64,000 nt of DNA from Kalmusia sp. IMI 367209 (GCA_027946365.1 JAPEUQ010000016.1:124001-188000), one strand, 5' to 3'. Positions 23,977 through 36,089 are shown, counted from the stretch's first letter. The notes: generated from the letters alone by a model not told the origin. Program-made: numbers and translations.

Positions 23977-24568
23977 CTACGCCCTCTTCTGCGGTCCGGT
24001 TGTCCGTCTTCGGCCAATTCCGCCCGAATCGCATCCAAAGGTTGAGAGCAAGCCCGCAGCCAAGACGAGGACAGGAATTAGAAGATATCGCGCCGTGCGC
24101 AATTCGCGACAGAGACACTGCCCATTGTTATCCGAGCCAGTGTCACATCCCCATCTTTCCGGTGTTACATAAGTTTTGTTCTCCTTGAATGTATAGATGA
24201 GGATGACCAGGGGCCTAAGCAAAATAAACGTAGTGACAAAGAGGACAATGTTTGGGTACAACACGCCCGGATTGGACACCTGATATTTGTAAGTCGTGTT
24301 GCACACTGCTATTGGAGTAGGTCTCACGTACCGCGTACTTGCGTAAGGATTTCGCGCTGAGGAGGCACAGCAAGAGGACCGTGTCAACAACGCCGCCGCA
24401 ACCAGCCCACATCAGCATTCCCATCCCGACAGCTTTGACATCTCTCGGAAGGAGAGTATCCACTCGATCTTTCGCTACAATGCTACGTGATGTGAGGCCG
24501 AGGATCACTATGCAAAAGCTGCCAATGGTCGCGTTGAGGATGTGTAGAATGACGAACAGTATTGCCAT
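23977..24568 (-). CDS. Small four-helix membrane protein, unknown
   Basis: Exons 24568-24332 and 24279-23977 on the minus strand (179 residues), 52-bp GT-AG intron in phase 0. Four hydrophobic helices are evident: residues about 2-25 (AILFVILHILNATIGSFCIV), 47-72, 88-110 and 143-163. A cysteine-containing loop lies between helices 3 and 4 (GCDTGSDNNGQCLC). The tail is short and basic. A tetraspan layout of this size is common among fungal plasma-membrane proteins (for example MARVEL-like or Pun1/Sur7-like groups), but I see no diagnostic motif for any of them. The frame extends upstream of 24568 without support; this ATG starts directly at the first helix. Confidence 0.65.
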
Positions 24569-25309
24569 ATTGACGGATCGAGATAGACTAGAAAATGATA
24601 AGTTGATTGAGCTCGAATGATGATTATTTGAGATTAATATATACCGCAAGAGGATGCCATTAGCGCGGCCATGTCTACGCGTCGGTGATGGTATGCGAGA
24701 TCGCCATGTGTTTCGGTGAGATATTAGCATCGGACACAACCTAAGGCGAGCATGGTTCGCGTGCCTTGCATTCTTGCTTATTTCGCATTGTTTGGCGTAG
24801 AAGTTTACGCTCATTCAGCTAGATCGATAGTAGTAGCTAGATGGCCAGAGTGAAACTAAGTTCCATGACGTCAAGAGTGCGACGAAACTCCAAGCGAGTG
24901 CGAAATTCGCATACAAGAGCAAATACCAACGTCAAGAATGAGCACAAAGCGAAAACCGCAATAGGTCGCGCCAAGCTGACATGACTGCGACGACTTTTAC
25001 AAGCCGACCTACAAACGCCTGAGTCGAGGTGTATAGGAGCTCATGTCCGCGCAAGTTTTGCGGTAGATACAAGACGCCGCCAGTACCAGCTCAACATGTG
25101 CAGTAATGCAGCCATAGCGTAATCGCATACTACATCTCATTTTGTTGTGGCATATCCAAATGGAGCAGGCGACGTCTTATCTTTTGTAAGCTCAGAAATC
25201 CAGCGGCGCGCCCTATTTCGTACATAACCCGGCGCTACCGATTTTAAAACACCACAAGAGGCCGCATCATGACCAGCCATAGCTGCACCTTGGAGGACTA
25301 CATCCAACA
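24569..25309. other. Divergent intergenic region
   Basis: About 0.74 kb between divergent genes, presumably carrying both promoters. No specific element was recognised. Confidence 0.5.
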
Positions 25310-26308
25310 ATGTCTCTTGCCTCGAAAGAATTTGTCCTCCCTCGCCCAGGCGACGCGGGTAGCGCATCGGCTCCGCCAGTTGCAGGCCCACCCGAACTAG
25401 CTTTTACAGAAACTTTTGGGCCACTCCTTCCACCCGCAAAGTATCTGAATACGACCAATGGAAAAGCCGCGTACTATGAGCTGCTCCCTCTATTGCCTAA
25501 AAGCAACAGCTCGCAGATACCCGACCGCGTGTTGCTCATCCACGGCGTGCAAACTCCAGCTTTGGGCCTGCTCCCACTCGCTCGCGCGTTGCAAGAATCG
25601 TCCCCGCAGGCGCATTTCGTACTGTTCGACCTCTGGGGCCATGGATTGAGTGACACGCCAATCAAACCACACGAACCTGGCCTATTTCATCAACTGATAG
25701 ATGCTTTGTTGGACCAATTGAAATGGCCTTCTGCTCACCTAATCGGGTTCTCTTTTGGTGGCGCCTTGACGCCGGAATACGTTGTTTCGAGGTCTTCACG
25801 AGTGCAGAGTTATACGCTAGTTGCGCCAGCCGGACTGATGCGGTCTTCGATTTTGAGTCCGGAGGAACAAGGTCATATACGTGGTGGGGTCGACGAGACT
25901 GCAACACGGAAATGGGTCCACAACTGGCTCAACGGTGGCGAGTTGAACATACCTACGGACTGGGAAGAAAGAGTCACGAAGGGCGAGGTAGTCGCTCCAG
26001 CTTTGCGAGGATGGCAATTGCAGGAGCATGCCGGGCATGCCGCTTCTGTCGTTGGGATTGTTCGTGACGGCGGTGTGTTTGACAGCCACGCCATATTCTC
26101 CGAGGCAGCGCGTACTGGCATCCCATCGTTTGCCATATTGGGTGGACTGGATGACATATGCACCGCCCAAGATCTGAACGACGTTGGTTTTACAGATGTT
26201 GCTGTTGTCCCCCAGGTCGGACATGAAGTAGTAAGAGAAAGGGTTCCAGAAGTCACAGCGTTGATTGACATCTTCTGGAAAAGGCTGGGTAAAACTAGCA
26301 GCAATTGA
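25310..26308 (+). CDS. Alpha/beta-hydrolase fold protein
   Basis: Single exon, 332 residues. It has the alpha/beta-hydrolase plan: VLLIHGV (about 74-80, oxyanion-hole strand), FDLWGHGLSD (about 106-115), the nucleophile elbow GFSFGG with Ser148, a probable catalytic acid in LGGLDDIC (Asp281 or Asp282) and His305 in VGHEVV. There is no signal peptide, so it is probably cytosolic. About 35 residues precede the fold and look disordered. Family members include esterases, epoxide hydrolases and C-C hydrolases, and the sequence alone does not choose among them. Upstream it is divergent from the four-helix membrane protein. The triad is complete, so it is likely active. Confidence 0.88.
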   Translation: MSLASKEFVLPRPGDAGSASAPPVAGPPELAFTETFGPLLPPAKYLNTTNGKAAYYELLPLLPKSNSSQIPDRVLLIHGVQTPALGLLPLARALQESSPQAHFVLFDLWGHGLSDTPIKPHEPGLFHQLIDALLDQLKWPSAHLIGFSFGGALTPEYVVSRSSRVQSYTLVAPAGLMRSSILSPEEQGHIRGGVDETATRKWVHNWLNGGELNIPTDWEERVTKGEVVAPALRGWQLQEHAGHAASVVGIVRDGGVFDSHAIFSEAARTGIPSFAILGGLDDICTAQDLNDVGFTDVAVVPQVGHEVVRERVPEVTALIDIFWKRLGKTSSN

Positions 26309-26661
26309 TAGGAGGACTTAGTCTCGCAAGGCCATGTCAATATGTTACCATCATTTCTATGAAAATGAACAGTAACATGAGAATGCAAAGTAAGAAATAT
26401 AAGATTAAGATGAATTGCAAAATGCCCAAGCAACCAGACTCCAAAAGCGCAGTCTAGCAACACCTGAACTCCAATCCTCTGAACGATAGTATCAATCATT
26501 CCAAATACATGCACCAGACACCATGCTTCTCTTCTTTTTTCTTTTTTTGTTGGCCCTTGTGCCCCCCTCGCACTACTGTCATATCCCCATATGACTGAGT
26601 CACCATCGAGATGGTAGCATTCGATGCCTTTCGTAGCCGATCGTAGTATGCGCAATCACTC
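26309..26661. other. Convergent intergenic region
   Basis: About 0.35 kb between the hydrolase gene and a small minus-strand ORF. Nothing was recognised apart from a T-rich run near 26530-26550. Confidence 0.5.
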
Positions 26662-26919
26662 TCATTCATCACCGAGGCTCGAGGTCGTATGATCTTCGTC
26701 TGACACACCCCTTCTCTTCACCGTCGGAAAGTTGTACACATCGTCGAGTTCCGATTTCGCCCATAGAGCTTCCTTCGTCCACCCTTGGAATGGTTTCTTC
26801 AGCGCAGATCGGAGTGATTTTGTAACGGTGCCGAGAGACCTTTCTGAGGAACCGTGGCTGGATATACTGATGTCTGAGGACATACGAGTGACGGCGGGTT
26901 TGGGAGCTGGGGAAGCCAT
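26662..26919 (-). CDS. Small hypothetical protein
   Basis: Minus-strand frame of 85 residues from the ATG at 26919. The composition is protein-like: a Ser/Pro-rich start (MASPAPKPAVTRM), a basic-hydrophobic middle (LRSALKKPFQGWTKEALWAKSELDDVYNFPTV) and an acidic tail. The frame continues upstream to another ATG at 27030, but that extension looks less coding-like. I recognise no family. The alternative is a chance open frame in an intergenic region. Confidence 0.35.
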   Translation of the reverse strand: MASPAPKPAVTRMSSDISISSHGSSERSLGTVTKSLRSALKKPFQGWTKEALWAKSELDDVYNFPTVKRRGVSDEDHTTSSLGDE

Positions 26920-28402
26920 GACGTGGATTGTGAGATGAAGCGGCAGCGGGTATATCGTTGTAGAGTGGGATGCTGAATAAGTAGCGATATGCTTGCCAGA
27001 TGTTGTGGCTTGAGTTGTAAGTGTGACCATGGGTCTGCGAGACTCCGGAGGTCGTTATATGCACCAGGACTGGATGCTCAACATAAGCACCGAGCCACCG
27101 CCGAACAAACTCAAGACTACGAAACTCAACGAGTTTACCCGATGTGATAATTTTTGCTACATCGAGCCTATGGTGGTGCCACTGCCTTGTGGCGTCGGAG
27201 TACTCTCGGCGCTAATATTTGGGCGATCGGGAGATCTCGGGAGGCGCCGTGGTTACCGGTAGTTTATTTTGAAAACACCAACACTGGGCTGTTTCTGTAC
27301 CTCTAGAAATACCGTTACGCCTGCTAGATGTATCCATGAGCACCAGTTTTCATAATAGATTTATTCATGTGGAATCTGTCCCTTTCTCCTCGACTAATTG
27401 ACGAAGCCTGTTCGCCATGCCATGCTCCTTCTGCACAGTCCTATTTCCACTTACCGCTCCACCGAGTCTTCGTAGATTCGGCCAGGTTCATGCCTATGGA
27501 TCGAGGGACTTCAAAGCGCCTGAGGTTGAGGGCATATATTCATGAAGCAATCTACAGCGCCGTTTTGTCCCTTTGCGATGTTGCAGAGTAAATGAATCGG
27601 AACCAGAAACAGTAACACTCTTATAACAGTCTAAATCGGTACAGGCGCAGCACGAGCAAGAAAAAGCTTTTCACGATGGATGCACAGAAACCATCCCAAT
27701 TTCCTCAGTTGAAACCATTCAGTCGATCATATAACCATGTCTCCTGAGCTATTCCGTTACATGCTTCTACCATGCGTAAGCAAAGCGGTGAATCAAAGTC
27801 TTCTTTATAGCAGCATTTCAGCATGGCTTCCAGGCTTCGAGTAACCCAATTATTAGGTATGCGAAAGGATGGCGTATTGCAAAGGGTCTACAAGGAACTC
27901 CTCGAGCGTAGCGTTCAGGTTTTAAGCAGGCGTATAGCCGAGGTTCGGACGGATTTTAGAAAGCTGGCAAGGTACCCTTCTGCTGCGGTCTCATGTGTAG
28001 ATGTGACTGTAAAGTTGTTCACGGTGGGCTTCTGCAGGCGATTAGTACTTCTTAGAAGTGGGCGTGGAGCGTACACGCAAGCCCAAACCTCTCCAGTGGA
28101 CCTCGGGCGCTAGCCTCTTGTGTCAGCTAGTACCGCTCCACTTTCACCACGAGGTCGAGGCTCCAGATGCCCCTCCACCTTACGACCTCCACTCCTAGCG
28201 TCACACCATGGCCGGCGCGTCAAGCGCGAGCGATCGCCCCGATTTCTACACCCGCTCATCTACACTGTAGCCCTTCGTCTGACCGGCGAGGGCGTGGCCA
28301 AGGACCGCGCGCGCACTTCGCGGGGTACATAGTACACACACCGCGTCATATATAGCCACAGGCACGCCTCTCCCTTTCACGGCCCATCCAAGAAGCGCGA
28401 CA
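26920..28402. other. Intergenic, no gene recognised
   Basis: About 1.5 kb before the lactone-oxidase gene. Several open frames of 60-96 codons occur, none with motifs. The last 60 bases are pyrimidine-rich with a TATA-like TATATAG near 28350, a plausible core promoter. Confidence 0.45.
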
Positions 28403-30176
28403 ATGGCGCATTCGCAGCTGGCGTCGCTCAGCATGCCGCCCAATTTCCTCATCGAACTCGAGAGGCTCGACCCAAACGTCCCCTTCCGCGCTTCGCAGTC
28501 GTACATCCACCACACCTGGGCGCGTACCTTCCACTCGCGCCCGGAGCTCTACCTGCGGCCTCAGAGCATTCCAGAGATACAGAAAATTGTCACCCTTGCC
28601 CGCCGCATGCGACGCCGCATCGTAACTGTCGGATGCGGCCACTCGCCCTCGGACCTGACATGCACCTCCGCATGGATGGTAAATTTAGACGACTTTGGGA
28701 AGGTGCTGGGCGTCAACAAGGAGCGCAAGACAATCACAGTGCAGGCGGGCATACGTATGCATAGCCTGAATCTGGCCGCCAAAGACCATGGCCTTACTAT
28801 GCCCTCGCTTGGTTCTATTGACGTACAGTCGCTAGCAGGCGCAATTGGAACCGCCACCCATGGTAGTTCTATGAAACATGGCTTGTTGTCCGACAACGTC
28901 CGCAGCCTGCGAATTGTACTCGGTAACGGACAGTCAGTCAAATGCTCGGCCTCGCAGTCCCCAGATCTCTTCCGCGCAGCCCTGGTATCACTAGGCGCAC
29001 TAGGCATCATCGTTGAGATAGAGTATGAGCTGTCAGAGCATAGCGACATCGAGTGGGGTACAAACGATACTTCCCATCGACCAGGTACTCTCTTTGTGGG
29101 ACAAGGACCTTTGGACTTCGCACGAGTTTGTGCGCGTCTGGTGGCTTCCCTATATGAAACGTGCCATTGTGTGGAGAGCGAACAAGACCAACAAGCCTCA
29201 GGTTAAGCCTGCGTACAACTGGTACGGTGGCAGCGTCGGCTTTCATACCTACCATATACTCCTCTGGATCTCGCAATACGTGCCCCGCTTCCTCCCATGG
29301 GTGGAGTGGTTCGTCTTCGGCATGCAGTATGGCTTCAGCGACGGCGCAACCATTGGCGCCGTGGAGGAGCAGCGTACCGGTCTCCTCATGAATTGTCTCT
29401 ATTCGCAATTTGTCAACGAATGGAGCATCCCGCTCGCCAAAGGGCCCGAAGCTCTAACACGCCTCACAAAGTGGCTGCACGGCGACGAGCATGGCTCCTC
29501 CATCCCATTCAGCCCCAAAGGTCTCTATGTCCACTCTCCCATCGAAGTTCGTGTCGCCAATACTGTTGACCGTACCCCGCGCCCCTTCCTCGACACCTCC
29601 TGCGCTAACGAGTCAACGCTCTACCTCAACGCGACACTCTATCGTCCCTATAACCAAGACCCACCGTGTCGTGAGCGCTACTATCAGGCCTTCGAGCATC
29701 TGATGAAAGAGTACAACGGCCACCCACATTGGGCGAAGAACTTCCAGTCTGTCGACCACACCTACTTATCTAAAGTCTACGGCCGCGACCTAGATGAGTA
29801 CCTACGCGTGCGCAACGAAGTTGACCCCGATGGTATGTTTCTCGGTGCGTGGCACCGGCGTACCATCTTGCCGCCGAAGACCGAAGTTCCGGCCTTCCCG
29901 CTTGAAGAGAAGGAAGTTGTAAGGCGGGAGCGGAGGACGGGTGGCGTAGACTGGATTGGCGAGCAAGCACGGTGGTACGACGGGGGTATGGACGTGTTTG
30001 GGGACGAGAAGAATGGGAGTGAGAGTGGGGAGAGCTTTGATTTGATGGCTGGAGCGGAGGCAGAAGCTAGTGTGCTACTAGAAAGTCTGAGGGATGACGA
30101 TCAAGACGTTGAGCTGAGGAGGCGAGAAAATACGGAGGAATATATCACTGGAACGAATGTGTTCAATAAGATGTAG
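28403..30176 (+). pseudogene. ALO1: D-arabinono-1,4-lactone oxidase with one frameshift
   Basis: The product would catalyse the last step of D-erythroascorbate synthesis, a mitochondrial flavoenzyme of the vanillyl-alcohol oxidase family. The first frame (28403 to about 29056) encodes the FAD-binding domain: YLRPQSIPEIQKIVTLA, the flavin-site histidine in VGCGHSPSD, and GSIDVQSLAGAIGTATHG. The second frame (from 29058) continues directly with QVLSLWDKDLWTSHEFVRVWW, FSQ-type LYSQFVNEW, NATLYRPY and the family HWAKNF motif. The two meet without a gap, but one extra G in the run 29055-29058 shifts the frame. No intron can explain it, because the aligned family sequence is contiguous. After discounting that base the protein would have 590 residues, including an acidic C-terminal extension of about 80. 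It could be a sequencing error in an intact gene. Confidence 0.9.
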
Positions 30177-31204
30177 ACGTCTAGACATGGAACATAGTAA
30201 CTCCATCATGTTGTAGTTTAAAATCCGGTAAAAGGCGATATCCTTCTGGCTTCTGTTGGAACATAATTCGTCATTGGTCATCAGCTCAAATCCCTCGCTC
30301 TGATACCGGACAGCTTTCTACCATGAGGCTTGATTGAGGGAAAAGCAAATAAATAAAATTCCGCTTGGGACTTCCGACAGTCTTAGTTCACTGCGTAGCC
30401 CGTTGAATAGATCATTGTCTTCCTCTCCACTTACTCCCCATTATGACTCTCATGAATGCAGCGGACCTATGCATAGAAATTCCTTTTTCAGTACAACCAA
30501 GTATTGTAGCCACTCAGGGCCCTGTACTACACGCAATAAGGCCAATACCCTTCATCGGGACGTGTGCGATATAGAGGGGGCGTTGGGTGCTGTAATTTTG
30601 TTTCCTGTAGGTGCGTCGTATCAGGAAACGTGATGACTTTAAGGGAGTCTTGTTGGCGGTCAAGTTTGGCTCTGTAGACGAGGATGTGCAGGTGTGTTTT
30701 GTGGAAGTGATATTTGTGAACAAAGCGGGCGCGTGGGTCGAGACTGATGATGTATAGAAATTGCTTGGCACAAAAAAGGAGTTGATGATTGTGGAGGAGA
30801 TGCTGATGGGGGAAGGCCGTTCGGCTGAGATACCATATTCGATTTCCAAAGAGAAGAAATCGAAACTAGGCGTGTTTGAGGTGGAATCTCAGAATGTAAC
30901 GCAGGCCTGAACAAAGGCACGGAAGTGGAGGTGATTTGTGGTCGTGATTCCAGGGATCTTGCTAGAAGATGCAGTGGCGTGGAAGGTTTCGTTAAGAGAA
31001 AGGATTGAGATTGATACCGTACTAAGGCTTGATGTAGATCTTTCGTTGTACGGTCATCCTGTAGCATTGCGAGTTTCAGTGCGCTCGACTACGGCGGAGC
31101 TTTGAAAGATATTTCAATGACACAACATTAAGTATTGTCGTGTCAAATGCCATAGTACGAAATTTGCCTACGTATGTATGCCTAATGATCCTCTGCTATC
31201 ACAC
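30177..31204. other. Convergent intergenic region
   Basis: About 1 kb between the 3' ends of the lactone-oxidase and GH1 genes. Overlapping minus-strand frames of 99-135 codons near 30514-31067 are Ser/Thr/Pro-rich, carry no motif, and were not accepted. Confidence 0.45.
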
Positions 31205-33253
31205 TCACTTATCGGCATACGTGTTATACACATTGACATACTCAAACGCACTGGCTTTGAAGAAGCGCTCCTGGGTGGTTAGATTGACATACTGTTATCG
31301 TCAGCATATTGTTCAATTTCGTCCTTTGCCTACGAGGACTTACTTGTATCCCGAACTTCACTCCGTATCCTTGACTCCACTCAAAATTGTCATATATACT
31401 CCACGCTAGCGTACCAACCACACTTACACCCTCAGAGATGGCGATCAAGATGGCTTCAAGGTAGTCACGGTAATATGCGGAGCGGAGCGGATCAGTGACT
31501 ATAGAAGGAAGATCCTTTCTCAAACCTTCGTAGGGCTCACTAATGCCAAATTCAGTGATGGCGACACCGCCCTGTAGATGTCAATAGATGGTACTTACAA
31601 TACTTAGAACACTCTGAAGGTGAGTACTTACCCTGGGCTTCCATCTGTTTTGCATATAATGCAAAAACGTCGGTACCCAGTCAGTAGCTTTGTTCAGCCA
31701 CGGCGAGCCAGGATCCGACGCCGGCCCAACAAGCCAATAGTCGTTGGCGTAAAGTTTCGTCGAATTGTAGCAGGAGGGGAACAGTGGATGGCTCTCGTTC
31801 TTGGTACAAGCCTCAATTCCGCTATCCGGTGCCATGATGAAGTCGCTGGTGTATGCGTCATGCGCGTAGATATCGGCAGAACCATTGATCTGTGCCTTCT
31901 GCTCATCTGTGAATGGGTCCAGGAAGGTCTCGACGTATTCCTTCAAATATCGCGGATAGTCGCCAGTCAAAAAGACAGGGTCAGAGAACCAACCTTCCTG
32001 AAAGTTCCACGCGCGCTCCACGGCTGTAGCGTCCTCGGAATAGTTCGTGCGCTGGATCTTATATCCCCCCATTATGCTTCAAGGAGATACTCAGTGACGA
32101 GTTGAACGATTTGCCGACATGATACGCCGAAGCATGCGCAAGCAGGGCGTGGTGTCCACAATAGAACTTCTGCCGTACAGGTGGAATGTCGGTCTTCTTG
32201 AAGTAGTGTTCAGGAAGCGGGTAGAACCCGCAGAAGACAATGGGCTCGTTAATTGTAAACCAGTGGTGGACTTTTGAATGCCAACGTCCAAAAACAATTC
32301 GAGCATACTCGGTGAAGTCAGGTACAATGTCAGGACTCAGCCAACCGCCGTAGGTGTTTTGTAGAGTAATGGGAAGGTCCCAGTGATATAATGTGACTTG
32401 CGGTATGATGCCATATTCAATGCATGTGTCAATCACGTCGTCGTAGTGGGCGAGAGCTTGTTCATTGAGAGGTCCGGAGCCGAAAGGGAGGATGCGGCTC
32501 CAGGAAATGGAGAATGAGTACGTATTGAGCCCAAGGGCTGCGATTCTTGCAATGTCTTGTGAAGTAATTAGCATAGCATATCCTGAACTGGTCTCATCCA
32601 GCTCAACGTCTGGTGTAAGTATTGCACGTACCTTCTTTGTATTGGTAGTAATTGTTATTTGCAACGTCTCCTGTTTCATTTGTCACAACATAGTTTGGAA
32701 CACGGTGCGATAAGACGTCCCAAATACTAGGCGCTCGTCCTTCGGCTTTCACAGCTCCCCTCGATCTGATAAGCGGCACCTGCGACGCCGTGCCAGTAAT
32801 CTTTCGGGAACTTCCAACTCTCATTCTTTGTTTGGAGGGTGACCTGCTGGCCAGCCGGAAAGGAAGGGTAGTAAAGAGATGGGGGCGGAATCAAAGAACT
32901 CGACGGAATGGGGGTCGGCTCTACGGTGGTGTTGATCGAAAAAGTCGATACTGGACCGACGTATAAATCCCATAGATCTAGGTTGATCAGCATGAAAGGT
33001 TTTGCGATGTAGCTAGTATCTGGCTAGAAAATAAAAACGTAGAGCGCCCATGTGTGGAGAGCAATTCTTGCTTGCGGAAGTACGATTAACAGGGCGTACC
33101 ATCTACTGAGAGCTGCACATTCGTGATGAATGAAGAAGCACCGGAGCTCGTCTGAGAAGGCTTTATAGTTGCACTAGCCGAATAAGGAGCATCCTGAGCA
33201 AGCACGAAATGCGAGCCCGCTAGAAGCAGGACATGGACGGTGGTTAAGGCCAT
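31205..33253 (-). pseudogene. Secreted GH1 beta-glucosidase with two frameshifts
   Basis: Five minus-strand exons: 33253-33107, 33023-32632, 32555-31632, 31571-31344 and 31291-31205, all introns GT-AG. Residues 1-20 are a signal peptide. About 110 residues of unassigned, partly Ser/Pro-rich sequence precede the catalytic domain, which begins FPKDYWHGVAGAAYQIEG. The acid/base lies in WFTINEPIVF and the nucleophile in VAITEFG (the ENG variant EFG, known in fungal GH1). Two single-base insertions break the frame: an extra G in the four-base run at 32757-32760 (between YQIEG and AVKAEGRAPSIWD), and an extra G in the six-base run at 32065-32070 (between LKHNGG and YKIQRTN). Without them the exons add up to 591 residues in frame. 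It is therefore either a young pseudogene or an intact gene with sequence errors. Confidence 0.88.
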
Positions 33254-33945
33254 GTTTCAGTGTGTTTGCAAGAAAGTCATATCCCAGTCCATCCGGGGAC
33301 CGGGAGTACTTGTACCTGCGCAGCATCTCTTCAATTGGAAGCACAATGGCGTAATACCGGCTGACTTGCTGCGGGGGAAGACCTGCAGCAGGCCGGATGC
33401 ACAACTATTTGCGGGGTACGAAGGTACCTTCCATTCCGGGTCATGAGCGACTGCGTCTGGCAACATTTGTATAGAGGTAGGAGCACGTGAGGAAGCTCAT
33501 CCTTGATGCATCGCCAACTACCAAGCTTCAAGCGATAGACGAGACGTTGATTACCGCCCTCTGAAAGCGCAGTGTCACTGGCGTATCTGTGTGCCCCATG
33601 TCGGTAGGGTTCGTTCACGTGATATCAGGTCCGCGGGTTAGTCAGCATCTGCGACGAGGCAGCGAGCTACACATGACCTGCCTGCACACACAACATCCCA
33701 CAACGTTCGCAACAGCATGCTACGGCCACCGATATCTTCGCGCGTCCGCTTCTACGCCGCCTCTTGATACTGTTTCCTCACGCGCTGCTCGGGACCGCTT
33801 GCGGTGCATCAGTTCTTTTCGCGCCGGCCCCCCACACCGTGGTCTCCGCTTCGCGACTTCGTCACCGCTCTAGACTCATCCGTGTGTTGTTCACACCTGC
33901 ACGTCCCACCTCGCGCGTTTGCCTGACTCCAGGAGCCTCACAGCC
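33254..33945. other. Divergent promoter region of GH1 and SPT20
   Basis: About 0.69 kb shared between two divergent start codons. The SPT20-proximal 150 bases are CT-rich on the coding strand, common in fungal promoters. No specific site was identified. Confidence 0.5.
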
Positions 33946-36052
33946 ATGTCGGCTACAGTCGCCGCCGTCCGCCCATCGCAGGCGCTCCGCCAGCGCCGCG
34001 AATCCCAACGTCCGGGCATTGCAAAGGCCTCGGCCAAGTCAAACATGGAGAATAGCGCATCTAGGGAGGATACCAAGCGCTACGTCACCCGTGCCGAAGA
34101 CATCTTGCGCAAGTTCAACGGCAAACCGCCCTCGCTGCGAGTCTACCTCCACCAAAACCATTTCCGCCTCAATGACTCCCAAGAAACGCTCTCCTACGCC
34201 TCGCCCATGCGGGAGCTCATAGCCCATCTTAAAAAGCGCGAGGTGCCGCACAATATGCTCGAGGAGTTTTACGCCATGAACATCCCTTTCTATGACAATT
34301 GTCTCATCGTCGAAGTGCACAATTTCCTCACCCCCGGCATCAAGGCCAAGGACGATACGAGCAGTTCCGCCGATGGATCTGGCATCGAACCCTTTTCGAT
34401 CCACAACTATAATAACTTCATCACCCCTTCTCCGCAAGCCCAACATCCAGCTCTGAAAGCGGCTTCGAAACCTAGTCAAGGTGATAAACACAATGCAGGC
34501 TCCGAGGGGAAAACCGACAAGGACGTGGACAAGGAAAACATGCCGGCGCCTGGCCAGCCCGCATCGCAGAAGCAGCCGAACAAGTCCAAGGTCAGCACCA
34601 TTGTATTATTTCCCACCCCGCAATCGCATCTCGCCGATATCCAATTACTTGCGACCACACCACTCCCGGACGCTGCGACCTATCGCCGGAATCAAGCCGC
34701 TGCTCGAGCTGCTGGAAACCCTCCTACTCCACTCACAGCCGTTCCGCCTACTCCTACACTATCCGCTGGTCGCAGTCCGAAACGGCCAAAGATGGTTTTG
34801 GAAGAGCACAACTTGCACGAATTCGAGTCTGCTGTCTACAATGCCACCTGCCCGAAGCTGTATCTCGAACCCACCAAGTCTTTTGAAGAGTCTCTCGCAC
34901 TCATGGAGGCGATCACTCATCCGAACAACCAGAGTCCACCCCCGACTCGCAAGACTCGCAAGCGGACTACTGCTGAGTTGGCTGCCGACGAAGCCGAAGC
35001 TGCAGACATACAGCGCTACATGCTTGCAGGTGATGAGCATCAAGCGAGCAAAACCGCAGCGGCATCAGGTGGCGACGAGGGCCAGCATGCCGTGCGTGCA
35101 GGCGCCAATCAACAGACCTTCTCGCGTTTCAAGACGCTGGCAGCCATTAAGACGAACCACGAGGAAGCCGAGCGGAGGAAGAAGGAAGACGAGGCGCGCG
35201 CAGCCCAGCTCAAGAGGCAGAACCAGGTAGAGCAAGAGGCCCAGAAGCGTCGCGCCGAACTGGAAGCCCGTCAGGCCGAGGTGGACGCTGCGGCCGCCCA
35301 AACAGCGGCGGCGATGGCGCACCAGAAGCAGGGTCTCATGCGCCAGCAACAACAGCAACAACAAGCCATGGCCGCCCAGCAAATGGCGAATGCAAATGCC
35401 CAAATATCACAGACGCCGCTCTCGGCAACCCAACCGCAATTTTCTTCTCCCGTTGTTCGGCAACAGACACCCATGGCTGCGGCAGCTTCGCCGCTTATTC
35501 AAACACACGCAACCCACCCGATGGGAGGCACACCAATGGTCGCTACCTCCTCGAGTCACGCTGCCGGCAGCCCCGCTCGCCCTCCCTCTGCTGTTTCGCA
35601 TCATCCGAATGCAATGGTGCGTACTGCAAGCCAACAGCAAAACCAGAACTTAAGTCGCACTGGCACGCCGCAAATTGTGCAAGGCACTCCTGTCATGAAC
35701 AACTCAATTCCCGCGCGCAACATTTCCTCCACACCAACGCCACGGATGAACAACCAGGGAAGTCCAAATGTTTCTGTCCCGGGAGCGACCCCAATCATGA
35801 TGCAGACACCTCAGCCAGGCCAAAACATAACTCCCGAGCAAATTCAGTTCGCTCAAAATCAGCAGAATATGCAGAACCAGCTGCGTGTACAAGGTATGCA
35901 ACGGACCAATATGTCGCCGGGCAACCAGCAGCAGATACAGCAGATGGCTATACAACGCGCAAACATGCAGATACAAGCGCATGGGATCCCCCAAGGTCAA
36001 AATCCACAGCAATACAGACAAATGCTCGCACAACGGTTCTACCAACAAGCGA

Positions 36053-36089
<37 letters not shown>

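Noticed and set aside
3168..26308. Secondary-metabolite gene cluster around the CpaO-like flavoprotein
   Set aside because: No polyketide synthase, NRPS, terpene synthase, prenyltransferase or cluster regulator was found on either side.
29050..29062. An intron to explain the lactone-oxidase frame change
   Set aside because: The protein alignment is contiguous across the point, and a shift of one base leaves no room for an intron.
30514..31067. Overlapping minus ORFs between two convergent genes
   Set aside because: Ser/Thr/Pro-rich, no motif, frames overlap each other; likely 3' flanking sequence.
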